A stretch of DNA of 64,000 nucleotides from a bacterium (GTDB lineage: Bacteria; Planctomycetota; Planctomycetia; Pirellulales; Pirellulaceae). The position numbers were made by a program, and so were the translations under genes. The notes below the pieces were generated by a model. It searched no databases and was not told the DNA's origin. It saw nothing but the letters and a program-made list of their open reading frames with translations. Shown piece after piece: positions 19,301-28,545 of this stretch (position 1 is the first letter of the stretch; each line of letters opens with the position of its first letter). The stretch is from the NCBI GenBank assembly GCA_016124445.1, contig WGNR01000011.1, positions 62,001-126,000 of the forward strand. Reading direction: 5' to 3'.

Positions 19301-19471
19301 GCCACCTTCGCGATGCTTTTCATCAGGGCCGTGGCAGGCATAGCAGCGGTCGGCGAGCAGATGTCGGATATCTCGGTTGAAATCGACTTTCGAGGCATCT
19401 TCGGCTTGGGCAGCTTGCGCACAGAGGGCCACAGCAACCAAAACAGCACCGCGCATTTGCAGCGAAGTCAT
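16400..19471 (-). CDS. PSCyt1/DUF1549/DUF1553 planctomycete cytochrome-like protein
   Basis: This 1023-residue secreted protein has a signal peptide (about 1-23), then a planctomycete cytochrome c domain with a single CXXCH haem site ([11 protein letters not shown]) near residue 42. DUF1549 follows ([29 protein letters not shown]), then a beta-rich insert, and DUF1553 in the C-terminal third ([31 protein letters not shown]). These multidomain proteins are numerous in planctomycetes and are proposed to act in extracellular polysaccharide breakdown or electron transfer. The downstream DUF1501 gene is its usual partner. The domain calls are firm and the role is not. Confidence 0.93.
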   Translation of the reverse strand: [1023 protein letters not shown]

Positions 19472-19651
19472 AAGAACGTCCCGTTCTCGGAAAGGATGGT
19501 AATTCAGGCGGGAGACTGGCTAACCTTTGTAGCCATCTATGGGCAAATCGAGCAAGCTTTGCCCGATTTGCAACTCACTCTACCTTCATCTTACAGCAGG
19601 AATCAAGCAGGAGGGAGTTAGAAAAAAGACGAAAAGGGGCTGCCCTGGCTA

Positions 19652-19682
19652 ATTAGTTGTTTTACATGAGGAAACAACTAAT
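19652..19682 (-). terminator. Stem-loop just after the C25 peptidase stop codon
   Basis: An 11-bp perfect inverted repeat (ATTAGTTGTTT / AAACAACTAAT) with a 9-base loop starts one base beyond the stop codon at 19683. It lacks a long T run, so it may be a weak terminator or an mRNA 3'-end stabiliser. A second, overlapping inverted repeat (GCAAATCG / CGATTTGC) lies further on near 19542-19570. Confidence 0.55.
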
Positions 19683-21287
19683 CTAAGGACGTTCAGAATC
19701 CCCTTGGTCTTCTGCAGAGACTTTGAGCGGCTGGATCTCTATGTCATGCGAACCGAGCCCGACTTGCGAAGCACCTTCGACCCAGGCCCGAACATGGCAG
19801 GGGCCATGACACGTGGGTGGGATTTCCAGCTCGGCTCGAAAGCCTCCGTCGGTCGAATTCAGCTCCAGCGACTTCCACAATCGGTCGTTGGCGGCCTGGT
19901 AGGTCGACGTGTAGGTCGAAAGCTCATCATGAGCAGGGTCGTACTGGATTCGCTTGGCAAGTTCGGCCACGCAGCCATCTCGGCGGCAGACCAGTTCCAA
20001 ATGGACTTTACCTGGCAAGGAAGTTTTGCCGGCGACCTCGATCTTGGTGCCCGGCTGAGCCGATTCTGGGACCGAGATTTCCACCGGCGAGGCCTGAGGG
20101 AGCTGCAACAACGGATCGCCGAACAAATTAAACAGTGCCACATGTTCGAGCCGCTCTTCACGCAGCAGGTCAGGCTTGGGGCTGACCAGTCGGGCCAGCA
20201 TATCGAGCGTCTTTCGATTACCCGATTTGTTTTCGTCGCGGATCATTTGCTGCTTGGCGTGCAGAATCAGTTGCCCCAAGTTAGGCTGTTTCTCTCGGAA
20301 ATACTGCTGCATCATTTCGGTCCCCATCACGCCCATCGCGTAGGGCATGGTGACGCGTGAGCCGGCAAATACGGCGACCGGGCCTCCTGCGGTTCGTTGC
20401 AATCGTTCGGCGATGCAATCGCGATTCGCGTCGAATGCCCCGGTATAGCAGGAAAGGAAAATGGCGATGGGATTCGATGTTTCGTTATGCAATGCCGCGG
20501 CATCTTTGGTCGTCAGGATCGGATAGGCATCATTGGGGACCCGGATGTAATCCAAAGTTTCGACATGCCCGTGCCCCATATAAACCCAGAACAGTCCGCC
20601 ATCGTTGAGCTGACGGACGACCTCGTCGCGGAATTCTCGCGGGTCAGGGCAATAGATACTTTGCCAGCTTCCCTGGGCGACGATCGCCTCGAAATGGGGC
20701 GGGATTTCATCGGTCAGAAACTTCTTGGTCATTGTCTCCATCATCGTGTCGACGACTGAGCCAAATCCGCCCAGCCCTGCCACGAAGTGAAGTCGTCGCT
20801 GCCAACGTCCAGGCTTGAGGCTGGTTTCGTAGGCCAATGTCTTGGCGACGATTGTCTTGACGTCCTCCTCGCTTTGAGCCGAAAAGCGGCCCACCGCCAG
20901 GTCGGGAATCTGGTCGTCATTTAGATCAGCATAGTAATTGTCGGTCGGCAGTTCCGGCTCTGATCCGAAGTGGACATTCACAATCCCCTTCTGATAATGG
21001 ACCGGCACGCCCACGTCGCCCGACTGGTCGGCAATGGCATCACCTACCAACAGAACTTGCTTCAATGGGCCATCTTTGGCGGCCTGGCGAATGGTGGATC
21101 GGATTTTTGCTTTGGAGGTGGTATCGGTGACGATTCCGATCTTGTGACCCTGCTGCATGCGATATTGCAGCCAGGGCTGCATGGCCGCGACGTAGGCCTG
21201 GGGGCAGACCACCAACGTATCGAACCCGTCCGAGGCCTCCGGCTGTGGTGCGGCTAAAAGCAGTGCCAGAACGAGATAAGGAGTCAT
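19683..21287 (-). CDS. Peptidase family C25 (gingipain-like) secreted cysteine protease
   Basis: The 534 residues include a short signal peptide and the gingipain catalytic fold. The signatures are the early LLVGDAIAD strand, TDNYYADLNDDQIPDLAVGRF, the catalytic His in VYMGHGH (H239 with H241 following) and the catalytic Cys in IFLSCYTGAF (C280). A C-terminal beta-rich domain of about 130 residues follows, as in gingipains. The family cleaves after basic residues in Porphyromonas, but planctomycete members have not been assigned a specificity here. No sorting domain or secretion system is nearby. The divergent purA gene lies 227 bases away. Confidence 0.85.
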   Translation of the reverse strand: MTPYLVLALLLAAPQPEASDGFDTLVVCPQAYVAAMQPWLQYRMQQGHKIGIVTDTTSKAKIRSTIRQAAKDGPLKQVLLVGDAIADQSGDVGVPVHYQKGIVNVHFGSEPELPTDNYYADLNDDQIPDLAVGRFSAQSEEDVKTIVAKTLAYETSLKPGRWQRRLHFVAGLGGFGSVVDTMMETMTKKFLTDEIPPHFEAIVAQGSWQSIYCPDPREFRDEVVRQLNDGGLFWVYMGHGHVETLDYIRVPNDAYPILTTKDAAALHNETSNPIAIFLSCYTGAFDANRDCIAERLQRTAGGPVAVFAGSRVTMPYAMGVMGTEMMQQYFREKQPNLGQLILHAKQQMIRDENKSGNRKTLDMLARLVSPKPDLLREERLEHVALFNLFGDPLLQLPQASPVEISVPESAQPGTKIEVAGKTSLPGKVHLELVCRRDGCVAELAKRIQYDPAHDELSTYTSTYQAANDRLWKSLELNSTDGGFRAELEIPPTCHGPCHVRAWVEGASQVGLGSHDIEIQPLKVSAEDQGDSERP

Positions 21288-21514
21288 GGTGGGATTTGCT
21301 GTTGAGGTTCGATAGAGGGAAATCCGCTCAAAATTCGCCGTTTTTGCCGGAATTGTGCGTACGGGGAAGTGTATCGAGTTGCCTCGGCAGAAAGAAGGCG
21401 GATTCCCCCTAGTTTGGCGTTTTGCTGGCGTTGGGCCTCGTTGACCGGCTCCCCTGGTTCGCGCTACACTAAGTGGGTTCGTCCTGAATGGTTTGCTATC
21501 ACTGGAGAAGGTTC

Positions 21515-22825
21515 GTGGCAGGTTCGTGTGTTATTGGTTTGCAGTGGGGTGACGAGGCCAAAGGGAAACTCGTCGATCTTTTGACGCAACAACACGATAT
21601 CGTGGCCCGATTTTTGGGTGGCGCAAACGCTGGACACACGGTCGTCGACGGCGAAAACGTGTACAAGCTGCACCATATTCCAAGTGGTATCTTGCGCAGC
21701 AATGTTCTGAATGTGATCACGGCTGGGGTGGTGATTAACCCGCCCATTCTGCTGGGCGAAATGGACGGACTTACCGATCGGGGTGTTTCGATTGACAATC
21801 TGCGGCTCAGCGACCGCTCGCACATCATCTTCCCCTGGCACATCGCTGAAGATCGTGCCATGAACCAGGGAACGGCCGACGGCGAGAACATCGGCACCAC
21901 GCTTCGCGGCATCGGGCCATGCTATCGCGACAAAGTCGGACGCAGCTATGCGATTCGCCTGGGCGATATGATCCGGCCCGGATTCAAAGAGAAAGTGATG
22001 ATGATCTGCGAAAAGAAGAATCGCACGATCGCCAGCATGTACGAGGATGGCCAATTCGAGCCGCTCGACGCTGCCAAAATCTACGAAGAATTCGCCGGCT
22101 ATGCTGACCGCATGCGTCCTTTTGTCTGCGATTCGACCGATTTGCTGCTCAATGCGGTCGATGAGCAAAAGACGATTTTGTTCGAAGGTGCCCAAGGAGC
22201 GCTGCTCGATGTCGACCACGGAACGTATCCGTTTGTCACCAGCAGCAATAGCTCTGGCGTCGGTGCTTCAGCCGGTGCCGGTGTCCCTGCGAAGCATATC
22301 GACCAGGTCATCGGCGTCGCCAAAGCGTACAGCACTCGTGTCGGCGGCGGACCATTTCCGACCGAACTTCATGACGAAACAGGCGAAAAGATCCGCAAAC
22401 GTGGCAATGAATATGGCACCACCACCGGACGTCCTCGCCGGACGGGTTGGTTTGATGCCGTGGCTGTTCGCTATACGGCCCGAGTGAGTGGGATTGACGT
22501 TCTCTCACTCATGATGCTAGACGTCTTGTCGACATTCGACGAACTGAAGGTGTGCGTCGCGTACGAACTAGATGGCGAAAAGATTACGCGTTTCCCGTCG
22601 CATGTAGACGATATTCGCCGTCTGAAACCGGTTTACGAAACGCTTCCTGGCTGGGAAGAAGAAATCACCGAGGCCCGCTGCATGGAAGATTTGCCCGCCA
22701 ATGCCCTGGCCTATGTTCGCCGCATTGAAGAACTGGTTGGATTCCCAGTGGGGGTGGTTTCGGTCGGACCAGATCGCAAGCAAACGATTTTCACCCAAGA
22801 CCTTCTGAAGTTGGTGGCAACTTAA
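21515..22825 (+). CDS. purA: Adenylosuccinate synthetase
   Basis: This enzyme joins IMP and aspartate using GTP to make adenylosuccinate, the first committed step to AMP. All family signatures are present: the GTP loop [11 protein letters not shown] at the N-terminus, NAGHTVV, the IMP-binding [33 protein letters not shown], and the C-terminal GPDRKQT. A GTG start at 21515 is preferred because GGAGAAGG ends 4 bases upstream and the N-terminus then matches the family. The ATG at 21488 would add nine unmatched residues. Length is then 436, normal for PurA. Confidence 0.96.
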   Translation: MAGSCVIGLQWGDEAKGKLVDLLTQQHDIVARFLGGANAGHTVVDGENVYKLHHIPSGILRSNVLNVITAGVVINPPILLGEMDGLTDRGVSIDNLRLSDRSHIIFPWHIAEDRAMNQGTADGENIGTTLRGIGPCYRDKVGRSYAIRLGDMIRPGFKEKVMMICEKKNRTIASMYEDGQFEPLDAAKIYEEFAGYADRMRPFVCDSTDLLLNAVDEQKTILFEGAQGALLDVDHGTYPFVTSSNSSGVGASAGAGVPAKHIDQVIGVAKAYSTRVGGGPFPTELHDETGEKIRKRGNEYGTTTGRPRRTGWFDAVAVRYTARVSGIDVLSLMMLDVLSTFDELKVCVAYELDGEKITRFPSHVDDIRRLKPVYETLPGWEEEITEARCMEDLPANALAYVRRIEELVGFPVGVVSVGPDRKQTIFTQDLLKLVAT

Positions 22826-22919
22826 ATCCCGCGTTGAAATCGAACCCGGGGCCGCGTCATAATAGTCTCTGTATTGTTCGCACCCCGGTTTTCGTTTCTT
22901 AATTGGTCCAACCAGGCAC

Positions 22920-23714
22920 GTGTCAAAAACGGCTACGACAGCGCGACATCCGATCGAGGATCTTCCTCGCGACCGTTTTCCGAACCACATCGCGGTCATC
23001 ATGGATGGCAATGGTCGCTGGGCTCAGCGCCAGGGTCTGCCCCGGATTGAAGGGCATCGACGCGGGGTAACTTCGGTTCGCTGCACGGTGGAAGAGTGTG
23101 CCCGTCTCAAGATCGGCCAACTGACGCTCTATTGCCTTTCGAGCGAAAACTGGAAGCGTCCGCAGCATGAACTCGACTTCCTGATGCACCTGCTGGAGCA
23201 GTACATGATCGAAGAACGCGAGACGATCATGAACAACAATGTCCGCGTCCAAATCATCGGTCGCCGCGACGGCATACCCGAACAGGTCCAGCGCGAGATG
23301 GACAAGACGATCGAACTAAGTGCCAAGAATACCGGGACGACCCTTTGCCTGGCGATCAACTACGGCGGCCGGGCCGAGATGGTCGACGCGGTTCGCTGTA
23401 TATCAGAAGCGGTCAAAGCAGGGCGGCTCGATTCGTCCGAGATTACCGAGGAAACGATCGCCGAGCATCTCTACACCCGCGGGATGCCTGACCCGGATCT
23501 GATGATTCGGACCGCAGGTGAAATGCGAATCAGTAACTTCTTGCTGTGGCAGATCAGTTACTCGGAACTATGGGTCACCGATCTTTGCTGGCCCGAGTTT
23601 CGCGAGGAAACCTTGCGTGATGCGATCGCCAACTTCGCCTCGCGTGATCGCCGATTTGGAGGCCTGACCAACCAAGGGCCCTCAGGAGATGACGCGTGCT
23701 CAAGTGGCGATTGA
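22920..23714 (+). CDS. uppS: Isoprenyl (undecaprenyl) diphosphate synthase
   Basis: UppS adds isopentenyl units in cis to farnesyl diphosphate, making the lipid carrier for cell-wall and O-antigen sugars. The catalytic Asp lies in IAVIMDGNGRWAQ, and the second signature PDLMIRTAGEMRISNFLLWQ is intact. Length (264) is normal. The start codon is GTG. The 3' end overlaps the cdsA gene by 19 bases, so the two are translationally coupled, an arrangement common in bacteria. Cytoplasmic, membrane-associated. Confidence 0.96.
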   Translation: MSKTATTARHPIEDLPRDRFPNHIAVIMDGNGRWAQRQGLPRIEGHRRGVTSVRCTVEECARLKIGQLTLYCLSSENWKRPQHELDFLMHLLEQYMIEERETIMNNNVRVQIIGRRDGIPEQVQREMDKTIELSAKNTGTTLCLAINYGGRAEMVDAVRCISEAVKAGRLDSSEITEETIAEHLYTRGMPDPDLMIRTAGEMRISNFLLWQISYSELWVTDLCWPEFREETLRDAIANFASRDRRFGGLTNQGPSGDDACSSGD

Positions 23715-24613
23715 TTGGATCGATTGCCATAATTCTGCCTCTTTGCGGACTTTGTTGGCTCGACTTCAACTTAAACTTCGGCCGGCCAGGACTGTGGCTG
23801 ATGCCACTTGTCTTTGCCTTGGCAATCCTGGCTGCTGAAGAAGTCTTGGATCTATTGCGGGCCAAGCACCTTCGTCCGATCGGATGGACCTGTCATCTGG
23901 GTACCTTGATCGTGATGCTGGCGGCCAGTCTACCGATCTGGTGGCCTTCGTCCGAAGTTTCTTCGCAAGCCAACCAGGCTGAATGGACTTTGTACGCGCT
24001 TGCCTTTGGTGTTGTCCTGGCGATCGTGGGAGAAATGCGCCGCTACGAAAAGCCGGGGCAATCGATGATTCATCTCGGGCTAACCGTCTTCTCGATCTTT
24101 TACGTCGGCGGCCTTCTCAGTTTCGTTATTCGCTTGCGTCTGGTTCAGCAGGGAACACCTGAGGGAAACGCGTACGGCATGTTGGCACTGCTTTCGATGA
24201 TCGTGGTGGTGAAGATCTCGGACATCGGCGCCTACTTTATTGGTTCGAACTTTGGACGCACCAAACTTGTCCCCAGGCTAAGTCCTGGCAAGACACTCGA
24301 AGGCACGTTGGGCGGATTGGCAACCTCGTGCCTGGGAAGCTACATCGTATTTGTGTGGATCGGTCCCTGGCTGCTGGGCGGCCCAGTGGCTTCGATGCCG
24401 TGGGGCTGGCTTCTGTTTGCTTTGTTGGTTTCGCCAGCGGGCATGATTGGAGACCTGGCCGAGTCGATGTTCAAACGCGATATGGAAACCAAGGACTCCA
24501 GCAAGTGGCTAATCGGTCTGGGTGGCGTGTTGGACGTACTCGACTCGATGCTCCTGGGGGCTCCAATGGCGCTATTGTGCTGGGAACTGGGGATTGTCGG
24601 CCCAGGGCGATAG
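23696..24613 (+). CDS. cdsA: Phosphatidate cytidylyltransferase
   Basis: CdsA makes CDP-diacylglycerol from phosphatidate and CTP at the membrane, the branch point of phospholipid synthesis. The 305-residue protein has about eight hydrophobic segments and ends with the family signature: SPGKTLEGTLGGL, then GDLAESMFKRDMETKDSSK and GGVLDVLDSM. It starts with GTG inside the 3' end of uppS. A bulged hairpin follows near 24643-24666, so transcription may be partly separated from phoH. Confidence 0.95.
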   Translation: MLKWRLIGSIAIILPLCGLCWLDFNLNFGRPGLWLMPLVFALAILAAEEVLDLLRAKHLRPIGWTCHLGTLIVMLAASLPIWWPSSEVSSQANQAEWTLYALAFGVVLAIVGEMRRYEKPGQSMIHLGLTVFSIFYVGGLLSFVIRLRLVQQGTPEGNAYGMLALLSMIVVVKISDIGAYFIGSNFGRTKLVPRLSPGKTLEGTLGGLATSCLGSYIVFVWIGPWLLGGPVASMPWGWLLFALLVSPAGMIGDLAESMFKRDMETKDSSKWLIGLGGVLDVLDSMLLGAPMALLCWELGIVGPGR

Positions 24614-24800
24614 TTTGAGCAGGATGAACAGAATCGACAGTTTTGGCCGATTATCTCGGCAAAATTGCTAAACCCAGTCTTGCTATAGAGTTACAATCCA
24701 CCTGGGCGCTAAGACGATTCCCACGATCGAAACATTGTCTATAGTTTGTCGTAGGAATCCTTCCATTTTGGGGATATGGCAACAGGCGTTTGCCCAATCG

Positions 24801-25763
24801 ATGTACGAAGCAACGATCAAATTTCTGGACCACGCATCGGTCCTCCAACTTTTTGGCAGCCGAGATCAGCATCTGAGGCGAATTCGCGATTCGCTGAACG
24901 TGGCGATTACGCATCGTGACGAACGCGTCAGTATCTCGGGAGAAGAACGAGCCGTCGCCAAGGCGATACGCGTTGTCGAAGACCTGCGTCATCGCCTGGA
25001 GCGTAGCGGACAGCTCTCGAAAGAAGATCTCGACGAAGCATTGGCGGAAGTGAACGGCGATGCGCTGCCTCCGCGGACCATTCCGATTTCCACCTTCCAG
25101 AAAGGTGGCGCGGTCAAGCCACGCACCCCAGGTCAGATCGCCTATGTCGAGGCGATTCGCAATCACAATATGGTTTTCGCCTTAGGGCCTGCTGGTACCG
25201 GGAAGACTTACCTGGCCGTCGCCATGGCTGTGGAAGCATTGCTGGAGAACCGGATCGGCAAGATTGTGCTGGTGCGTCCGGCGGTTGAAGCTGGCGAACA
25301 GTTGGGCTTCCTGCCGGGTACCTTGTACGAGAAGATCAATCCGTATTTGCGGCCAATGCTCGACTCGCTGACCGAAATGATGGAGCCGAATCTGATTACC
25401 CAGTACATGGCGACCGACGTGATCGAAGTCGTACCGTTGGCCTTCATGCGGGGACGGACACTTAAGAACGCGTTCATCATTCTCGATGAAGCGCAAAACA
25501 CCACGACCGCGCAGATGAAGATGTTCCTGACCCGAATGGGAAAGGACTCACGCATGGTCATCAGCGGCGACATTACGCAAAACGACCTGCCACCGCGAGT
25601 GCGGAGCGGATTGACCGATGCGCTGTATCGGCTACGCAACATCGACGGAATTGCCCGCGTCGAGTTATCCAACGCAGATATTCAACGGCACCCTCTGGTG
25701 CAGCAAATCGTGGATGCCTACGAATCGGACTTGGGAGATCAGTCCGGAAGCGAAGGAAGCTAA
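24801..25763 (+). CDS. phoH: PhoH family ATPase (YbeZ-like)
   Basis: The 320-residue protein has an N-terminal KH-like segment and a PhoH ATPase domain with Walker A GPAGTGKTYLA, VRPAVEAGEQLGFLPG, and Walker B IILDEAQNTT. PhoH/YbeZ proteins are RNA-linked ATPases that interact with the endonuclease YbeY, whose gene lies two genes downstream. The ATG at 24801 is selected because homology begins there. The TTG at 24735 would add 22 unmatched residues. Confidence 0.95.
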   Translation: MYEATIKFLDHASVLQLFGSRDQHLRRIRDSLNVAITHRDERVSISGEERAVAKAIRVVEDLRHRLERSGQLSKEDLDEALAEVNGDALPPRTIPISTFQKGGAVKPRTPGQIAYVEAIRNHNMVFALGPAGTGKTYLAVAMAVEALLENRIGKIVLVRPAVEAGEQLGFLPGTLYEKINPYLRPMLDSLTEMMEPNLITQYMATDVIEVVPLAFMRGRTLKNAFIILDEAQNTTTAQMKMFLTRMGKDSRMVISGDITQNDLPPRVRSGLTDALYRLRNIDGIARVELSNADIQRHPLVQQIVDAYESDLGDQSGSEGS

Positions 25764-25766
25764 ATC

Positions 25767-28049
25767 ATGGCACAAAACGCGAAGTCCCGAAAACGAGCCA
25801 AGCATGTCGCCACGTTGGAACTTCCTCCGGGAACATTCCGGCGATTCGTCTCCCAGCTTTCGCACCCCGACAAGTTGCTTTATCTGACATGTGCGCTGTT
25901 TGCGGCCGTCGTTTTGTGGATGGTCACTGGTGCCTGGAATCCGCCGATGCAGTATCGGCTGGGCTATGTGCCTCCAGCTGAAATTCATCCTCGCGTTCAA
26001 TTTTCGGTGCCTGATCCCCAGGCCACGACACAAGCCAAGGTCGAAGCCGCCAACGAGGCGATGTCAGTCTACACCAACAAAGCCGAGCAACTCGATCAGA
26101 TGCGAACCGCTCTGCAGACGACGATTACCCGTTTGCAAAGTGCCAAGTCATTTGACGTCGAAACGGAACGGCTGTGGGACGAATTCTTTCCCGTCGAGGA
26201 TGCCCAGGCCACCCCTGAGACACCGATGGATCGCGAGCAGCAATTCGTTCGGTTAAAGACACTCCTCAGTCGAGAGGGAATGCTCAATGCGTTCCAACAG
26301 AAGATTGAAGCGGCCCTGAAGCCCTTTGCCTCGCGAGGGATCCTCGATCCGGAGCAACTGGCCGAAAAAGAAGGCCAGGCCGCAAACATTATCGTGGTGA
26401 CGCCAGGACCGAATCCTCAGCAGCAGATTATTTCTCAGAACGATGTCCTCCGGGCACGGGTACTGGAAGAGATTCGCCGCAATCTGAAAGTCCAACTCGA
26501 CGAACTGGTGAAGGACGAAGACATTGGTTTCTTCGTTCGAGCTGTCGATGTCTGGATTGAAAAGAAGCTGCCAGGCACATTGGCCTTCGATAAGTCGGCG
26601 ACCGTCAAACAACGAGACGAAGCAGTCGATGCCGTGAAAACGGTGATGCACATCTATGCCCCAAAAGATGCCGTCGTGCCCGCAGGGGAACCGCTTACCG
26701 CATCCGATATGCAACTACTGCATGCCGAGAACGAGGCCTACTGCGAGCAGCGAACCTTCTTTTCCAAGGCAATCTATTCCCTGGCAATCCTCGGAATGTT
26801 TTATGCCTTGGGCGCGTTGTGTGGGATCTATCTCGTCTTCAAATGCCCGAATATCCTGAACGACTTGATGGAGTTTCTGCTCTTTCTGGTACCTTGCTGC
26901 GTGGCTGTGGCACTCGGGTACTGGTTCGATGATCGCTGGCAGGCCGAGGTTATTCCGGTCATGCTGTTGGCGATGACCATCTCGATTGTCTATCGCCAGG
27001 AATTCGCCCTGTTAGTGACCGCCTGCGTCAGCTTGGCCATTGTGCTTACCAGCGGCACCGGCCTGGTTGCGTTTGTGACTATTACCGCGACATGCAGCGC
27101 CGCGACGCTGTCGATGAACCGGATTCGCAGCCGCAACAAGTTGATCTTTGTTGGATTATGGGCCGGTTTGGTCGCGTTCACCACCAAGTTTGGTGTCAGC
27201 ATCGTTTCGGGACAGCCTGCGACGATTACGCTCCTGGAAGCTTCGGCCTGGCAGGGCGTGTATGCCGTTGGTGCCGGGTTCCTGATGACCGGACTGTTGC
27301 CGTCCGTCGAAAAGGCGTACGGCGTGCTCACCGATATCAGCTTGTTGGAACTCGGCGATGCGGCCGACCCGCTGCTGCAAAAGCTGGCCCAGCGGGCACC
27401 GGGTACCTATAACCATTCGATTACCGTGGCGTCCATTGCCGAGACGGCTGCCGACTCGATCGGTGCCAATGGTCTTCTGGTTCGTGTTGGTGCTTACTTC
27501 CACGACATTGGCAAGATGATGAAGCCGGAGTATTTCGTTGAGAATCAAAGTGCCGACAATCGCCACGAAGGGCTCAACCCGGCAATCAGTACCCTGGTGA
27601 TCATTGCGCATGTCAAAGATGGCGCTGACTTGGCGCGGCAACACCGCTTGCCCAAGGCGATCATCGACTTTATCGAACAGCATCACGGCACGACCCTGGT
27701 CGAGTACTTCTACCGGGTCGCCAGCGCCAAGGTCGAAGAAAACCCGGACGAACGGGAAGTGGACGAAAACATCTACCGCTACCCAGGCCCCAAGCCGCAG
27801 ACCAAAGAAGCAGCCGTGCTGATGATTTGCGACGCGGTGGAAAGTGCCTGTCGTACGCTGGTTGAACCAACTTCGGCCCGTATCGGTGCCCTGGTTGAAG
27901 AACTATCGATGAAACGCCTGCTGGATGGGCAATTCGATGAATGTGGTTTGACGCTTCGCGAACTGCGTCAAATCCAACAAAGCGTGACCAAGAGCCTGAC
28001 GGCTGTCTATCATGGTCGTGTGAAATATCCCAGTTCGCAGCCTGCTTAA
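25767..28049 (+). CDS. 7TM-HD family protein, probable cyclic-di-AMP phosphodiesterase (PgpH-like)
   Basis: The 760 residues follow the PgpH/YqfF plan: an N-terminal membrane helix, a long extracytoplasmic 7TMR-HDED domain (about 60-330), a block of membrane helices (about 335-520) and a cytoplasmic HD domain with HDIGKM at H579-D580 and HHGTTLVEYFY. PgpH of Listeria hydrolyses cyclic-di-AMP, and the same order PhoH, PgpH, YbeY is seen in Firmicutes. The start is 3 bases after the phoH stop. Function is inferred from the family. No c-di-AMP cyclase is in this window. Confidence 0.9.
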   Translation: MAQNAKSRKRAKHVATLELPPGTFRRFVSQLSHPDKLLYLTCALFAAVVLWMVTGAWNPPMQYRLGYVPPAEIHPRVQFSVPDPQATTQAKVEAANEAMSVYTNKAEQLDQMRTALQTTITRLQSAKSFDVETERLWDEFFPVEDAQATPETPMDREQQFVRLKTLLSREGMLNAFQQKIEAALKPFASRGILDPEQLAEKEGQAANIIVVTPGPNPQQQIISQNDVLRARVLEEIRRNLKVQLDELVKDEDIGFFVRAVDVWIEKKLPGTLAFDKSATVKQRDEAVDAVKTVMHIYAPKDAVVPAGEPLTASDMQLLHAENEAYCEQRTFFSKAIYSLAILGMFYALGALCGIYLVFKCPNILNDLMEFLLFLVPCCVAVALGYWFDDRWQAEVIPVMLLAMTISIVYRQEFALLVTACVSLAIVLTSGTGLVAFVTITATCSAATLSMNRIRSRNKLIFVGLWAGLVAFTTKFGVSIVSGQPATITLLEASAWQGVYAVGAGFLMTGLLPSVEKAYGVLTDISLLELGDAADPLLQKLAQRAPGTYNHSITVASIAETAADSIGANGLLVRVGAYFHDIGKMMKPEYFVENQSADNRHEGLNPAISTLVIIAHVKDGADLARQHRLPKAIIDFIEQHHGTTLVEYFYRVASAKVEENPDEREVDENIYRYPGPKPQTKEAAVLMICDAVESACRTLVEPTSARIGALVEELSMKRLLDGQFDECGLTLRELRQIQQSVTKSLTAVYHGRVKYPSSQPA

Positions 28050-28059
28050 AGCGAGACCG

Positions 28060-28542
28060 ATGTCCTCGGATTACGAAGTCAATTTATCCAATCGCCAATC
28101 GAAGTATCTGGTTCGCAAAGATTGGTTCGATCAGGCCGTTTGCCAGGTCTTTTCCGGCGAAGGCTATCCACGGGGCGAAGTGAATATCGCCGTGGTCGAC
28201 AATACCGAGATTCACGAAACGAACGTTCGCTTTCTCCAGCACGACTATCCGACCGACGTGATCACCTTTCCGATGGAACGGTCGGAAGACTACCTGGCCG
28301 GCGATATCATGCTCAGTGCCCAGTACGCTGCCGGCGAAGCTCAGCAATATGGCTGGACTGTTGAAGAAGAAATGACCCTATACGTGGTGCATGGCTGTTT
28401 GCATCTTGCCGGCTATGACGACCACGAGGAAGAAGACCGCCAGGAAATGCGGCGATTAGAGCGGCATTACCTGGAACAAATTGGCATTCGATACGCGGGC
28501 ACCTCTTCCGCATCCGATTCCCCGTCACACGGAGCAACTTAG
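28060..28542 (+). CDS. ybeY: Endoribonuclease YbeY
   Basis: YbeY is a metal-dependent RNase needed for 16S rRNA 3'-end maturation and ribosome quality control. The 160-residue protein has the DVITFPM strand motif and the zinc motif HGCLHLAGYDDHEEED, with H111 and H115. At the third ligand position (121) there is Asp followed by His, where E. coli has His directly, so the third ligand may be D121 or H122. It sits between the PgpH-like and CorC-like genes with gaps of only 10 and 3 bases. Confidence 0.93.
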   Translation: MSSDYEVNLSNRQSKYLVRKDWFDQAVCQVFSGEGYPRGEVNIAVVDNTEIHETNVRFLQHDYPTDVITFPMERSEDYLAGDIMLSAQYAAGEAQQYGWTVEEEMTLYVVHGCLHLAGYDDHEEEDRQEMRRLERHYLEQIGIRYAGTSSASDSPSHGAT

Positions 28543-28545
28543 GCC

